From NCBI RefSeq assembly GCF_900114015.1, contig NZ_FORN01000005.1, positions 62,001 to 126,000 on the forward strand: DNA of 64,000 nt, read 5' to 3'. The notes under the pieces were generated by a model that saw only the letters and a program-made list of their open reading frames with translations, had not been told where the DNA came from and did not search any database. Each line of letters opens with the position of its first letter. Position 1 is the stretch's first letter. Shown here one piece after another: positions 26,361-35,036 of this stretch. A program made the translations under genes and the position numbers. The DNA is from Caulobacter sp. UNC279MFTsu5.1 (GTDB lineage Bacteria; Pseudomonadota; Alphaproteobacteria; Caulobacterales; Caulobacteraceae).

Positions 26361-26954
26361 TTACCTCAAGTACCCCGCCGCCAGCCGTTCGGCGATCGTC
26401 CCCGCCTCGGCCGGGGTGAACACCGTGGCGTCCAGGCACAGCTCCAGCCACAGGCCGTCGACCACGGCCGTCAGGCCGATAGCGGCCAGCCGTGCGTCGA
26501 CCTTCGGGTCGCAGGCGCCCAGCAGCTCCTCCAGCCGCGCCCGATAGCCGGCATAGGTCCGCCGGTGGATGGCGGCGATGGCGGGATCGATCTTGACCAG
26601 GCTCCAGAAGGCCAGCCAGGTGGCCAGCAGGTCCGGGTCCAGCACCGGCGGGGCGAAGCTGGCGGTCAGATAGGCCGACAGCCGCGCGCGGGGATCGGCC
26701 CCGGCGGCCGCGACCGCCGCCTCCAGCGCCGCGTCGATCCGCGTCCCGGTCGCCTCGTAGGTCGCCGCGACCAGGGCGTCGACGCCGTCGAAATAGTGCC
26801 GCAGCAGGCCGGCGCTGACCCCCGCCTCGGCGCAGATCGTCCGCACCGACGCCCCGGCCACGCCCCGCGCCGCCAACACCCGGGCGGCGGCCTCGATCAG
26901 GGCGGTGCGACGGACGTCGGGGGCCTCGCGGGTGAAGGGGGCGCGGGTGCTCAC
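26361..26954 (-). CDS. TetR-family regulator, BetI-like
   Basis: This 197-residue regulator has an N-terminal helix-turn-helix (about residues 15-60, TICAEAGVSAGLLRHYFDG) and a ligand domain containing LATWLAFWSLVKIDPAIAAIHRRTY, which matches the BetI/TetR_C_6 group. BetI proteins repress choline-to-betaine genes. It starts with GTG at 26954 and is transcribed in the same direction as the Rieske oxygenase gene upstream of it, separated by two palindromic repeats. A role in quaternary-amine control fits the oxygenase but is inferred. Confidence 0.83.
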   Translation of the reverse strand: MSTRAPFTREAPDVRRTALIEAAARVLAARGVAGASVRTICAEAGVSAGLLRHYFDGVDALVAATYEATGTRIDAALEAAVAAAGADPRARLSAYLTASFAPPVLDPDLLATWLAFWSLVKIDPAIAAIHRRTYAGYRARLEELLGACDPKVDARLAAIGLTAVVDGLWLELCLDATVFTPAEAGTIAERLAAGYLR

Positions 26955-26980
26955 GGCTGGAGCCCAGCATCCAAAGAGGC

Positions 26981-27082
26981 TGTCATCCCGGACAAGCGCG
27001 CGGCGCGCCGATCCGGGACCGACGCCAGAGCGGGGCGCTTCCTGCGGTCCCGGGTCTTCGCTTCGCTACGCCCGGGATGACA
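26981..27082. repeat. Palindromic intergenic repeat, family E
   Basis: TGTCATCCCGGACAAGCGCG...CTTCGCTACGCCCGGGATGACA. Confidence 0.85.
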
Positions 27083-27094
27083 ACCGCTTTGCGC

Positions 27095-27235
27095 GGACGC
27101 CCCCTCCGTCACGATGCGTATTCGCATCGCGCCGCCTCCCCCGTTTCACGAGTGAGGAGGATGCGGCGCTTCTTCTCCTCCCCCGCAAGGCGGGGGAGGT
27201 GGCGCGTCGCGCGGCGGCGTGACGGAGGGGGCGTC
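27095..27235. repeat. Palindromic intergenic repeat, family A
   Basis: GGACGCCCCCTCCGTCACGA...GCGTGACGGAGGGGGCGTC. It lies directly beside a family E copy. Confidence 0.85.
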
Positions 27236-27242
27236 AAGGCGG

Positions 27243-28418
27243 CTACCACCCCTCCGGCGGCCGGTGCAGCCTGGCCTGGGGGATCAGGGCCCGCAGCTTC
27301 CGCCCGAAGCTGCGCAAAGACACCTCCGTCTCCGCCAGCGGCCCGGCCGTGAAGCTGCGCGAGGCCATGCCCTGCTGGACCCTCGCCACCAGCTCGGTGT
27401 CCTCGGCGTTGACCTGGCGGTTGATGCGCCAGTTCAGATAGCGCGCCGCCTTCATCTCGCGCCGGTCGTCGGGCAGGGCGTAGGCGATCTCGCGGATCAG
27501 GGTCTTGGTCGGCGAGACCGGGATGAACTGCATGAAGTCCACCTGGTCGGGATAGATGTCGAAGGCCTGGTTGGGCCAGAGCTTGAAATAGGTCCAGAGG
27601 CGCTTGCGCTCGGGCGGCAGGTGGCCGACGTCGGGCAGGACCCGCTGGTACATCCGCTCGGACGGGTTGCGCGACGGCTCCTCGATCAGCTGGCCCCACA
27701 TCTTGTCGACCCAGGTTTCCGCCTCCACGCCGTAGCCGCGCCCGAACAGCCGGGTCAGACCCGGGTGGGCGATCGGGATGTGCAGGCCGTCGGAATAGTT
27801 GTCGCTGATGTTCTTCCAGTTGACGTCGCGCGGCCGCAGGGTGACGCGGCCGAACGGGACCATCTCCTCGAAGCGATAGGGCGCCAGCTCGTGGTCGTAG
27901 GGGGCCATCATCTCGGCGACGCTGGGGCCGTCTCCCTCCAGCCGCACGAAGACGAAGCCGCGATAGACCTCGACCTGGACCGGGGCCAGGCCCTGTTTGT
28001 CCATCTCCAGGGCAGGGTAAGTCTCGGCGTAGGGCACGCCGACCAGCCGGCCGTCCAGGGCGTAGGTCCAGGCGTGGTAGGGGCAGACGATCCGGCCGCC
28101 CCCCTTGCCACACCGGCCGGACGGACCGTCCAGCAGCCGCGCCGCCCGGTGGCGGCAGACATTGGCGAAGGCCCGCGCCCCGCCGTCCTTGCCGCGCACC
28201 ACCACCGTGCTCTCGCCCAGGAAGTCGAAGGTGTGGAAGTCGCCGGCTTTCGGGATGTCGTTCAGATGGCAGACGATCTGCCAGGAGGGGCGCAGGACCT
28301 TGTCCTGCTCCTCGCGGAAGAAGCGGGCGTTGTCGTAGAGCCAGCCGGGCAGGCCCCAGTTCGCATCAGGATCGACGGCGTCGGGGTCGGCGTTGGAGGC
28401 GGGGCGGTTCAGGTCCAT
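27243..28418 (-). CDS. Rieske non-heme iron oxygenase, alpha subunit
   Basis: This 391-residue ring-hydroxylating-type oxygenase has the Rieske cluster ligands Cys88-Arg-His90 and Cys112-Pro-Tyr-His115. A catalytic domain follows with the mononuclear iron His residues in SDGLHIPIAHPGL and an Asp in QAFDIYPDQ. The NWKNISDNYSDGLH segment and overall length resemble choline, carnitine and glycine-betaine monooxygenases more than aromatic dioxygenases. No reductase or ferredoxin gene lies nearby, so electrons must come from elsewhere. It shares direction with the BetI-like regulator and a CrtI-like flavoprotein. Confidence 0.88.
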   Translation of the reverse strand: MDLNRPASNADPDAVDPDANWGLPGWLYDNARFFREEQDKVLRPSWQIVCHLNDIPKAGDFHTFDFLGESTVVVRGKDGGARAFANVCRHRAARLLDGPSGRCGKGGGRIVCPYHAWTYALDGRLVGVPYAETYPALEMDKQGLAPVQVEVYRGFVFVRLEGDGPSVAEMMAPYDHELAPYRFEEMVPFGRVTLRPRDVNWKNISDNYSDGLHIPIAHPGLTRLFGRGYGVEAETWVDKMWGQLIEEPSRNPSERMYQRVLPDVGHLPPERKRLWTYFKLWPNQAFDIYPDQVDFMQFIPVSPTKTLIREIAYALPDDRREMKAARYLNWRINRQVNAEDTELVARVQQGMASRSFTAGPLAETEVSLRSFGRKLRALIPQARLHRPPEGW

Positions 28419-28436
28419 CTCAAGCCCTCTTCAAAA

Positions 28437-28563
28437 CCGCTCATCCCGGCGAATGCCGGGACCCAGATCCCAAAGCCGGGTTGCTGATTGGAAGAGCTCA
28501 GCGTTCCTGGCGTCAGCCTCAAAGCCATTCCATCTGGGTCCCGGCGTTCGCCGGGATGAGCGG
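28437..28563. repeat. Palindromic intergenic repeat, family D
   Basis: CCGCTCATCCCGGCGAATGC...GTTCGCCGGGATGAGCGG, between the Rieske and flavoprotein genes. Confidence 0.87.
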
Positions 28564-28575
28564 AATTTTTTGCCA

Positions 28576-30225
28576 TCACCGCCCCACCAGGCTCAGCTTC
28601 ACCGCCGTCGCGAAGTCCCGGTCCCGCAGGATCTCGCGCGCCGCGTTGCGCCCCGGATTGCCCGACACCCCGCCGCCGGGGTGACACCCCGCGCCGCACA
28701 TGTAGAGCCCCTTGATCGGGGCCCGATGACTGGCGTGGCCCAGCACCGGCCGCGCCGCCCACAGCTGGTCCAGCGACATGTGGCCGTGCATGATGTCGCC
28801 GTTGACCAGGCCGAACTTTCGCTCCAGATCCACCGGCGACAGGATCATCCGTCCCAGGACCGAGGCCTTGAAGTTGGGGGCCCACTGGTCGACCGTGTCG
28901 ATGATCAGGTCGGCGGCCGCCTCGCGCTCGTCGTCCCAGCTGCGGCCGTCGGGCAGGTCCCAGGCGAACTGCTGGCAGAACAGGCTGGCCACGTGCTGGC
29001 CGGGCGGGGCCAGGCTGTCGTCCAGGGTCGAGGGGATCAGGATCTCGACGATCGGCCGCCTGCTGATCCCGGTCGCCTTGGCGTCGCGATAGGCCTCGTC
29101 CATGTAGTCCAGGGTCGGCGAGATCACGATCCCGCACTGGTGGTGCTCGGCCACCGCCTTGCCGGGCAGGCAGGCGAAGTCCGGCAGCTCCGACAGGGCC
29201 ACGTTCATCCGGAAAGTGCCCGAACCGTTCTTGTAGCCCTTGATCGCCTTGCTGAACGGGGCGGGCAGGGCCGAGGGGGCGACCAGCGACCCGTAGAGCA
29301 GGGCGGGGTTGAGGTTGGAGCTGACGATCGGGGCCATGATCTGGCGGCCGTCGACCAGTTGCACGCCGACCACCCGCTTGCCGCCCTCTTTCGGAGCGTC
29401 CTCGACATGGACGCCCTCGACCTTGGCCTCCAGCAGGATCTCCACGCCCTTGGCGCGGCAGGCCTTGGCCATGGCCTGGGTGATCGCCCCCATGCCGCCG
29501 ACCGCATGGCCCCAGGCGCCCTTCTTGCCGTTCACCTCGCCGAAGGTGTGGTGCAGCAGAACGTAGGCCGAGCCGGGGGTGTCGGGGCTGGCGAAGTTGC
29601 CGACCACGGCGTCGAAGCCGAAGCTGGCCTTGACCGCGTCGCTCTCGAACCAGCCGTCCAGGAAGTCGCGGGCGCTCTTGGTGAACAGGTCCAGCAGGTC
29701 GCGCTTGCGCTCGCGGGACAGGCCCGCCAGCCGGCCGCCCTGGCGCAGGCCGCGCAGCAGGCCGGGCAGGCCGTCGCCCAGATTCGGCGGGGTCTCGCCG
29801 GCCAAGTCGCGCAGCACGTCGCCGATCTCGTCGAGCATGGCGTAGTAGGCCGGCAGGCGCTCGGCGTCCTTTTGCGAGAACTTGCGGAACTCGGCCTGGG
29901 TGCGCTCCAGCCCGCCGCCCAGCTTCAGGTAGGTGGTGTCGTCGATCGGCAGGAAGTTGGAGATCGGCCGCTCCAGGATCCGCAGGCCGTGGCCGTGCAG
30001 GTCCATGTCGGCGATGACCTTGGGGGAGAGCAGGCTGACCGTGTAGCTGGCCACCGAGTTGCGGAAGCCGGGGTGGAACTCCTCGGTGACGGCCGCTCCG
30101 CCGACCACCTCGCGGGCCTCGCAGACCGTGACCTTCAGCCCGGCGCTGGCCAGGTAGAAGGCGCAGACCAGGCCGTTGTGGCCCCCGCCGATGATGATCG
30201 CGTCGCGGTGCTGGGTGGCGGCCAT
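28576..30225 (-). CDS. CrtI/PYROXD2-like NAD(P)/FAD-dependent oxidoreductase
   Basis: This 549-residue flavoprotein has IIIGGGHNGLVCAFYLA (dinucleotide binding, about residues 10-26) and EAREVVGGAAVTEEFHPGF. A C-terminal FAD contact, GLYMCGAGCHPGGGVSGNPGRNAAREIL, is typical of phytoene-desaturase-like and PYROXD2-like proteins. No other carotenoid genes are present, so a carotenoid role is unlikely. The substrate is unknown. It lies upstream of, and in the same direction as, the Rieske oxygenase gene and could be co-transcribed with it. Confidence 0.85.
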   Translation of the reverse strand: MAATQHRDAIIIGGGHNGLVCAFYLASAGLKVTVCEAREVVGGAAVTEEFHPGFRNSVASYTVSLLSPKVIADMDLHGHGLRILERPISNFLPIDDTTYLKLGGGLERTQAEFRKFSQKDAERLPAYYAMLDEIGDVLRDLAGETPPNLGDGLPGLLRGLRQGGRLAGLSRERKRDLLDLFTKSARDFLDGWFESDAVKASFGFDAVVGNFASPDTPGSAYVLLHHTFGEVNGKKGAWGHAVGGMGAITQAMAKACRAKGVEILLEAKVEGVHVEDAPKEGGKRVVGVQLVDGRQIMAPIVSSNLNPALLYGSLVAPSALPAPFSKAIKGYKNGSGTFRMNVALSELPDFACLPGKAVAEHHQCGIVISPTLDYMDEAYRDAKATGISRRPIVEILIPSTLDDSLAPPGQHVASLFCQQFAWDLPDGRSWDDEREAAADLIIDTVDQWAPNFKASVLGRMILSPVDLERKFGLVNGDIMHGHMSLDQLWAARPVLGHASHRAPIKGLYMCGAGCHPGGGVSGNPGRNAAREILRDRDFATAVKLSLVGR

Positions 30226-30299
30226 GTGGTTCTCCCCGGTGGTGGAGGGAGGTTGCTATACGAGTGTAAAATAGGCAAGGGGAGTCAGCGGCTCGCCCA

Positions 30300-30412
30300 C
30301 TTGCCCCCACCTGGCGACTTCGTCGCCTGTCCGCCCCCATAGGGGGCGGAGCCTTGAGCGCTCTTCCCCCTCTGGGGGAAGACGATCGCGAAGCGATCCG
30401 TAGGGGGCAAGT
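30300..30412. repeat. Palindromic intergenic repeat, family C
   Basis: CTTGCCCCCACCTGGCGACT...AGCGATCCGTAGGGGGCAAG with CCGCCCCCATAGGGGGCGG. Confidence 0.85.
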
Positions 30413-30429
30413 GTGAGCCGCGCTAAGCC

Positions 30430-33400
30430 CTAGGAGCGCTCCTCGCCCCGCGCCGTCAGCCAGTACATCACCGGCGTCGCCACCCGCGACAGCACCGTCG
30501 AGGTGATCAGCCCGCCGATGATCACGATGGCCAGCGGCGAGTAGAGGCCCGAGCCCTCCATCGCCAGCGGCAGCAAGCCTCCGATCGCCGTGACGGACGT
30601 CAGCAGCACCGGCAGGAACCGCACCTCGCCGGCCCGCTCGATGGCGTCGTGCAGGCCCATGCCGTCCTTGCGCAGCTGTTCGGTGAAGTCGACCAGCAGG
30701 ATCGAGTTCTTGATCTCGATGCCGATCAGGGCGATCAGCCCGATCGTGGCGGTGAAGCTCAGCGAATAGCCGGTGATCCACAGGGCCGCCACGGCCCCGA
30801 ACAGGCCGAACGGGATGATGCCGGCCACCACCAGGGCGGTCCGGAACTTGCGGAACTCCAGGACCAGCACCGCCAGTATGCCGAACACCGCCACCATCAC
30901 CGCCGCGCCCAGGCCGGCGAAGCTTTCCGACTGGGCCTCGGCCTGACCGCCCAGGGTCAGGCGGTAGCCGGGCGGCAGGGGCAGCTCGCGGGCCAGGCGC
31001 GCGACGACGTCGGCCGTGACCTTGGCCGTCAGGTGGCCGGTCTGGACGTAGGACGACACCGTCACCGTCCGCTCGCGGTCGAAGCGGTCGATGCGCGCGG
31101 GGCTGGAGCGCAGGGTCGGGCTGGCGATCGAACCCAGCGGCGCGGCCTCGCCGTCGGCGGTGGGCACGTAGATCTTCGAGAGATCGGCCAGGGCGTTGCG
31201 CGCGCCCACCGCGCTGAGCCCCGTCCCCATCGGCAGCCGCACCTTGACCGCGTAGTCGTCGCCGTCCGGATCGCGGAAGCGGCCGGTCTCCTCGCCCGAC
31301 AGGGCCAGGCGGGCGGCGCGGCGCGGGGCGCCGGCCGGCACGCCCAGGGCGGCGGCCTTGCCCTCGTCGACGCCGAGGTCGAGGTCGGTGCGGTCCAGTC
31401 GCACGGGGTTGTTGACGTCGCGCGTGCCGGGCGTGGCCTTCAGGATGGTCTCGGTCCGGGCGGCCAGGGCCTTCAGCACCTCCAGGTTCTGGCCGGTCAG
31501 GCGCACGGCCACCGGCGCGTCGATCGGCGGGCCGTTCTCGAAGGTGACGACGCTGATCCGCGCCCCGGGGAAGCGGGCGAAGTCGGCGCGCAGGCGGTCC
31601 AGCACCTGCTCGCTCCGGCCCGGCTCCCAGGCCTTCAAGCTGACGAACACCTCGCCATAGGTGGTGGCGCTCTCGCGCTGGGTGACGTTGTAGAAGATCT
31701 GCGGGTTGCCGCGCCCCAGGTTGGCCGCCCGCCAGGCGATCGCCGGCTCTTGGCGCAGGCGGGCCTCGACGAAGCGCAGGGCGCGGTCGGTGCGGGCCAG
31801 GGGGCTGCCGTCGGGGGTCTCGACCCGGACCAGGAACTGCGGGGTCTCGGCGGCCGGGAACAGGGACGAGCCGATGATCTTCAGCATCGGGATCGTGGTG
31901 GCGCAGATCGCCAGCATGATCGCCAGGCTCAGCCACGGCCGCGCCAGGCCGAAATGCAGCACCGGCCGGTAGAAGCGGTGGATCGCGCCGTTGACCCCGC
32001 GCAGCAGCGGGTTGCCTTCCGGGTCGGAGCGCTTGTCCAGCACCCGGCTGGCCAGGAACGGGATGATGGTCATCGACACCAGCAGCGAGGCGCCGACCGT
32101 GCACAGCACCGTCACCGGCAGCGACCGGATATAGGCCCCCGACCCGGCCGGCAGGGCCATCAGCGGCAGGAAGGCCAGCATCAGGCAGGCCGTGCAGCCC
32201 AGCACCGCCAGGGCGATCTGATTGGCGCCGTTGACGGCGGCCGCCGTCCGCTCCTCGCCCTCGCGGATGCGGCGGGCGATGTTCTCGGTGATCACGATGC
32301 TGTCGTCGACCAGCAGCCCCAGGGCCAGCACGAAGCCGGCGATCGACAGCTGGTTCAGGGTGAAGCCGAGGGCCTGCAGCAGCACCAGGCCGATCAGCAG
32401 GCTCAGCGGGATCGACACCATCACCACCAGCCCGGCCCGCGGCCCCAGCGGCAGCAGGGTGACCAGCACCAGGAGCAGGGCGATGCCGAAGTCGCGGAAC
32501 AACTTAGTCAATCTATGCTCGACATTGCGGGCCTGGACGAAGCCGCGCTCCAGCTTGACCCCGGCCGGCAGGGTCTTCTGGTAGTCGTCCAGCACCTGGT
32601 CGACGGCCTTGGTGATCTTGGCCACGTCCTGGCCGTCCTTCTGGGTGACGGTGACGAACACCGCCCGCCGGCCGTCGAACCGCGCCAGGTGGGTCGGCTC
32701 GTCCTGGGCCCAGGCCACGTCGGCGACGTCGCGCACCCGCACCACCTGGCCGCCGATCGCGCGGACGGGAGTGTCCCTGACGACGTCCAGCGAACGGAAG
32801 GCCCCGCCAGCCTTGACATTGAAGCGCCGGTCTCCGGCCTGGACCGCGCCGATCGGGGCCTCGGCCCCGGCCGCCTTCAGGGCGTCGGACACCGCCGTCG
32901 CCGGCAGCTTCAGGGCCGACAGCCGCGCCAGGTCCAGCGACACCCGCACCTCGGACGGCGGCGCGCCGTAGTAGCGGGACTGGCGCACGCCGGGCACGCG
33001 GTCCAGCCGCTCGCGCAGCCGGTCGGCCACCTTCTCCAGCCGGTGCATCGGCAGCACGTCGCTGGTCAGGGCGACCTGGACGATGGCCACCTCGGTGGTG
33101 CGGACCCGGTCGATGTCCAGCCGCGCCAGGCCGGCCGGCAGGTTGCCGCGGATGGCGTTCACCTCGCGCACCACTTGGTCGTATTTGCGCTCGGGATCGA
33201 CGTCCCAGGTGAAGTGGACGCGGATCACCGCCGCCCCGTCCAGGCTGGTCGACTCGACCTTGTCGATATTGTCCAGGCCGTCGACCGCGTCCTCGATCGG
33301 GTCGGCGACCAGCTGCTCCATTTCCGAGGGCTCGGCCCCGGGCAGCACGGCGCGGATGATGACGATCGGCACCGGGAAGTGCGGATCCTCCGAGCGCGGC

Positions 33401-33501
33401 ACGTTCAGGAAAGCGTTCAGCCCCAGCGTCACCAGCAGGCCGAAGGCGACCAGGGTGAACTGCCAGCGATGGACCGCGAAGCCGGCGAGGTCGAACTTCA
33501 T
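30430..33501 (-). CDS. RND efflux transporter permease (AcrB/HAE1-like)
   Basis: This 1023-residue inner-membrane pump has twelve expected membrane segments. The first (WQFTLVAFGLLVTLGLNAFL) follows MKFDLAGFAVHR. The paired acidic residues needed for proton relay are in LGLLVDDSIVITENI, and two large periplasmic loops are present (for example PGAEPSEMEQLVADPIEDAV). The length matches HAE1 pumps. It is transcribed with the adaptor gene upstream (33713-34942) across a gap filled by a unique repeat. No TolC-like outer-membrane gene is visible, so a shared one is probably used. The substrate is unknown. Confidence 0.92.
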   Translation of the reverse strand: MKFDLAGFAVHRWQFTLVAFGLLVTLGLNAFLNVPRSEDPHFPVPIVIIRAVLPGAEPSEMEQLVADPIEDAVDGLDNIDKVESTSLDGAAVIRVHFTWDVDPERKYDQVVREVNAIRGNLPAGLARLDIDRVRTTEVAIVQVALTSDVLPMHRLEKVADRLRERLDRVPGVRQSRYYGAPPSEVRVSLDLARLSALKLPATAVSDALKAAGAEAPIGAVQAGDRRFNVKAGGAFRSLDVVRDTPVRAIGGQVVRVRDVADVAWAQDEPTHLARFDGRRAVFVTVTQKDGQDVAKITKAVDQVLDDYQKTLPAGVKLERGFVQARNVEHRLTKLFRDFGIALLLVLVTLLPLGPRAGLVVMVSIPLSLLIGLVLLQALGFTLNQLSIAGFVLALGLLVDDSIVITENIARRIREGEERTAAAVNGANQIALAVLGCTACLMLAFLPLMALPAGSGAYIRSLPVTVLCTVGASLLVSMTIIPFLASRVLDKRSDPEGNPLLRGVNGAIHRFYRPVLHFGLARPWLSLAIMLAICATTIPMLKIIGSSLFPAAETPQFLVRVETPDGSPLARTDRALRFVEARLRQEPAIAWRAANLGRGNPQIFYNVTQRESATTYGEVFVSLKAWEPGRSEQVLDRLRADFARFPGARISVVTFENGPPIDAPVAVRLTGQNLEVLKALAARTETILKATPGTRDVNNPVRLDRTDLDLGVDEGKAAALGVPAGAPRRAARLALSGEETGRFRDPDGDDYAVKVRLPMGTGLSAVGARNALADLSKIYVPTADGEAAPLGSIASPTLRSSPARIDRFDRERTVTVSSYVQTGHLTAKVTADVVARLARELPLPPGYRLTLGGQAEAQSESFAGLGAAVMVAVFGILAVLVLEFRKFRTALVVAGIIPFGLFGAVAALWITGYSLSFTATIGLIALIGIEIKNSILLVDFTEQLRKDGMGLHDAIERAGEVRFLPVLLTSVTAIGGLLPLAMEGSGLYSPLAIVIIGGLITSTVLSRVATPVMYWLTARGEERS

Positions 33502-33543
33502 CGCGAAGGCCCCCGCCGTGGCGTGGGGCGCACCCCCTCTACG

Positions 33544-33675
33544 GCCGTCATTCCCGCCCTTGTGGCGGGAACCCCTGGTTCAGCTGACGGTGAAGTCCAT
33601 TGGCGCGCCGGCGCGCCACCCTTCCGCACCTGCGGCGGAGAGAGGGGTTCCCGCCACAAGGGCGGGAATGACGGC
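33544..33675. repeat. Palindromic intergenic repeat, family H
   Basis: GCCGTCATTCCCGCCCTTGT...ACAAGGGCGGGAATGACGGC ends. It is the only copy here and sits inside the adaptor-pump operon. Confidence 0.85.
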
Positions 33676-33712
33676 TGAGAGGTGAGCGACACAGCGGGGA
33701 AGGTGGCGCGCA

Positions 33713-34942
33713 TCATCGCCCGCTCTTCCCGCCCAGGGCCTTCGGATCGGTCACCGTCACCCGATCCCCGTCCGAGACGAACCCCGCCCCGGCGGTGATC
33801 ACCCGCGCGCCGTCGGGCAGGCCGGCGACCAGGGCGTCGTCGCCGTCGAAGCCGCCGAACCGGACGGGCGTGCGACGGGCTCTCATGCCCCCGGGGCCGT
33901 TGTCCAGCCGCAGCACCGCCGCCTGGCCGCCGCTGGCCTCCAGCACCGCCTCGGCGGGGACGCGGGCGAAGGCGGGGCCGGGGCTGGCCGGCGCGCGGCG
34001 GGCCAGGCGGGCGGTGGCGATCTGGCCGCTGCGCAGCTCGGGCCTGGCCGCGACCTCGATCTCGACCGTCACCGCGCCGGTGCGGGCGTCGGCCGACTGG
34101 CCCAGGCGAGTGACGCGGCCGGCCAGCACCTGGCCGGGCAGGGCGTCGACTGTGACCTCGACCGGAGCGCCGACCCCGATCCCGGCGACATCGCGGTCGG
34201 GCAGGGGCGCGCGCAGCACCAGGGGGCTGTTCAGGTCGGCGACGCTGACCACGGCCTGGCCGGGCTGCACCACCTCGCCGGCCTGGGCCCGGCGCTCCAG
34301 CACCACGCCCGAGGCGGGCGAGACCAGCTGGGCCCAGCGCCGGTCGAAGGCGGCGGCGCCGTAGGCGGCGCTGGCCGAGCGCACGGCGCTCTCGGCGTCG
34401 TCCAGCCGGGCCTTGGCCACATAGCCCTTGGCGTAGAGGGTCCTGGCGCGGTCCAGTTCGCGGCGGGCCTTGTCCAGGTCGGCCGACGAGGCCTGCTGGC
34501 GGGCGTCGACGGCGGCCGGGTCGATGGTCGCCAGCACCTGGCCGGCCCGCACGGGATCGCCGGCCTCGACCGCGACGCGGGTCAGCACCCCGGCGATGCG
34601 GAACGACAGCGCCATCTCGCGGCGGCGCTCCAGCGTCCCGGTGGCCGTGACCCCGCCGGCCGCGCGCGGGGCGCTGACGGCGACCGCCTCCACCGCCTGG
34701 GGCGGCGGCGGGGCGGCGGGGGCCTTGGCGGGGCCGCAGGCGGCGAGGGCGAGGAGGGCGGCGAAGGCGGCGCCGGACGCCCCCCAACGGTTGTCATCCC
34801 GGAAAGCGCGCAGCGCTTGTCCGGGATCCAGGTGAACCGCACCGCGTCGCCCAGTCCCCTGGGTCCCGGACAGCCTCTGCGAGGCTTCCGGGATGACAAC
34901 GATTAGGGATCCAGGGAGCCCGCGGTCGATCCGTCCACGCAC
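33713..34942 (-). CDS. RND efflux periplasmic adaptor (HlyD/MFP family) with repeat-altered N-terminus
   Basis: This membrane fusion protein has the signal-peptide-like GAAFAALLALAACG with lipobox Cys, a barrel/lipoyl half (VEAGDPVRAGQVLATIDPAAVDARQ), a helical hairpin (about 25 residues each side of AKGYVAKARLDD) and lipoyl/beta-barrel domains. The predicted lipoprotein signal is preceded in frame by about 37 residues encoded by a family E repeat (34791-34900), with no ATG between repeat and signal. The best start is GTG 34942, preceded by GAGGGG, upstream of the repeat; translation would then carry an odd N-terminal extension. Whether export still works is an open question. Confidence 0.75.
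   Translation of the reverse strand: MRGRIDRGLPGSLIVVIPEASQRLSGTQGTGRRGAVHLDPGQALRAFRDDNRWGASGAAFAALLALAACGPAKAPAAPPPPQAVEAVAVSAPRAAGGVTATGTLERRREMALSFRIAGVLTRVAVEAGDPVRAGQVLATIDPAAVDARQQASSADLDKARRELDRARTLYAKGYVAKARLDDAESAVRSASAAYGAAAFDRRWAQLVSPASGVVLERRAQAGEVVQPGQAVVSVADLNSPLVLRAPLPDRDVAGIGVGAPVEVTVDALPGQVLAGRVTRLGQSADARTGAVTVEIEVAARPELRSGQIATARLARRAPASPGPAFARVPAEAVLEASGGQAAVLRLDNGPGGMRARRTPVRFGGFDGDDALVAGLPDGARVITAGAGFVSDGDRVTVTDPKALGGKSGR
34791..34900. repeat. Palindromic repeat, family E, inside the adaptor reading frame
   Basis: TTGTCATCCCGGAAAGCGCG...CTTCCGGGATGACAA, read in frame on the minus strand between the likely GTG start and the signal peptide of the adaptor. Confidence 0.85.
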
Positions 34943-34967
34943 AGTCCGCCCCTCGACTATAGATCGG

Positions 34968-34993
34968 TGATAAGTTATCAGTGATAGATTATC
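34968..34993. promoter_or_regulatory. Candidate TetR operators (tandem TGATAA palindromes)
   Basis: TGATAAGTTATCA (34968-34980) is a perfect palindrome around a central G. It is followed at once by GATAGATTATC (34983-34993), a second GATA/TATC inverted pair. Both lie between the divergent adaptor and TetR genes, where a TetR-family repressor would control both promoters. Assignment is inferred from position. Confidence 0.6.
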
Positions 34994-35036
34994 GTGTCTT
35001 GTCAAGCCGGTCGCGCTCGGCGAAAGGTCGGAAACG

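Noticed and set aside
28576..30225. Carotenoid desaturase
   Set aside because: The FAD motifs fit, but no phytoene synthase or other carotenoid gene is nearby and the sequence looks closer to PYROXD2-type proteins.
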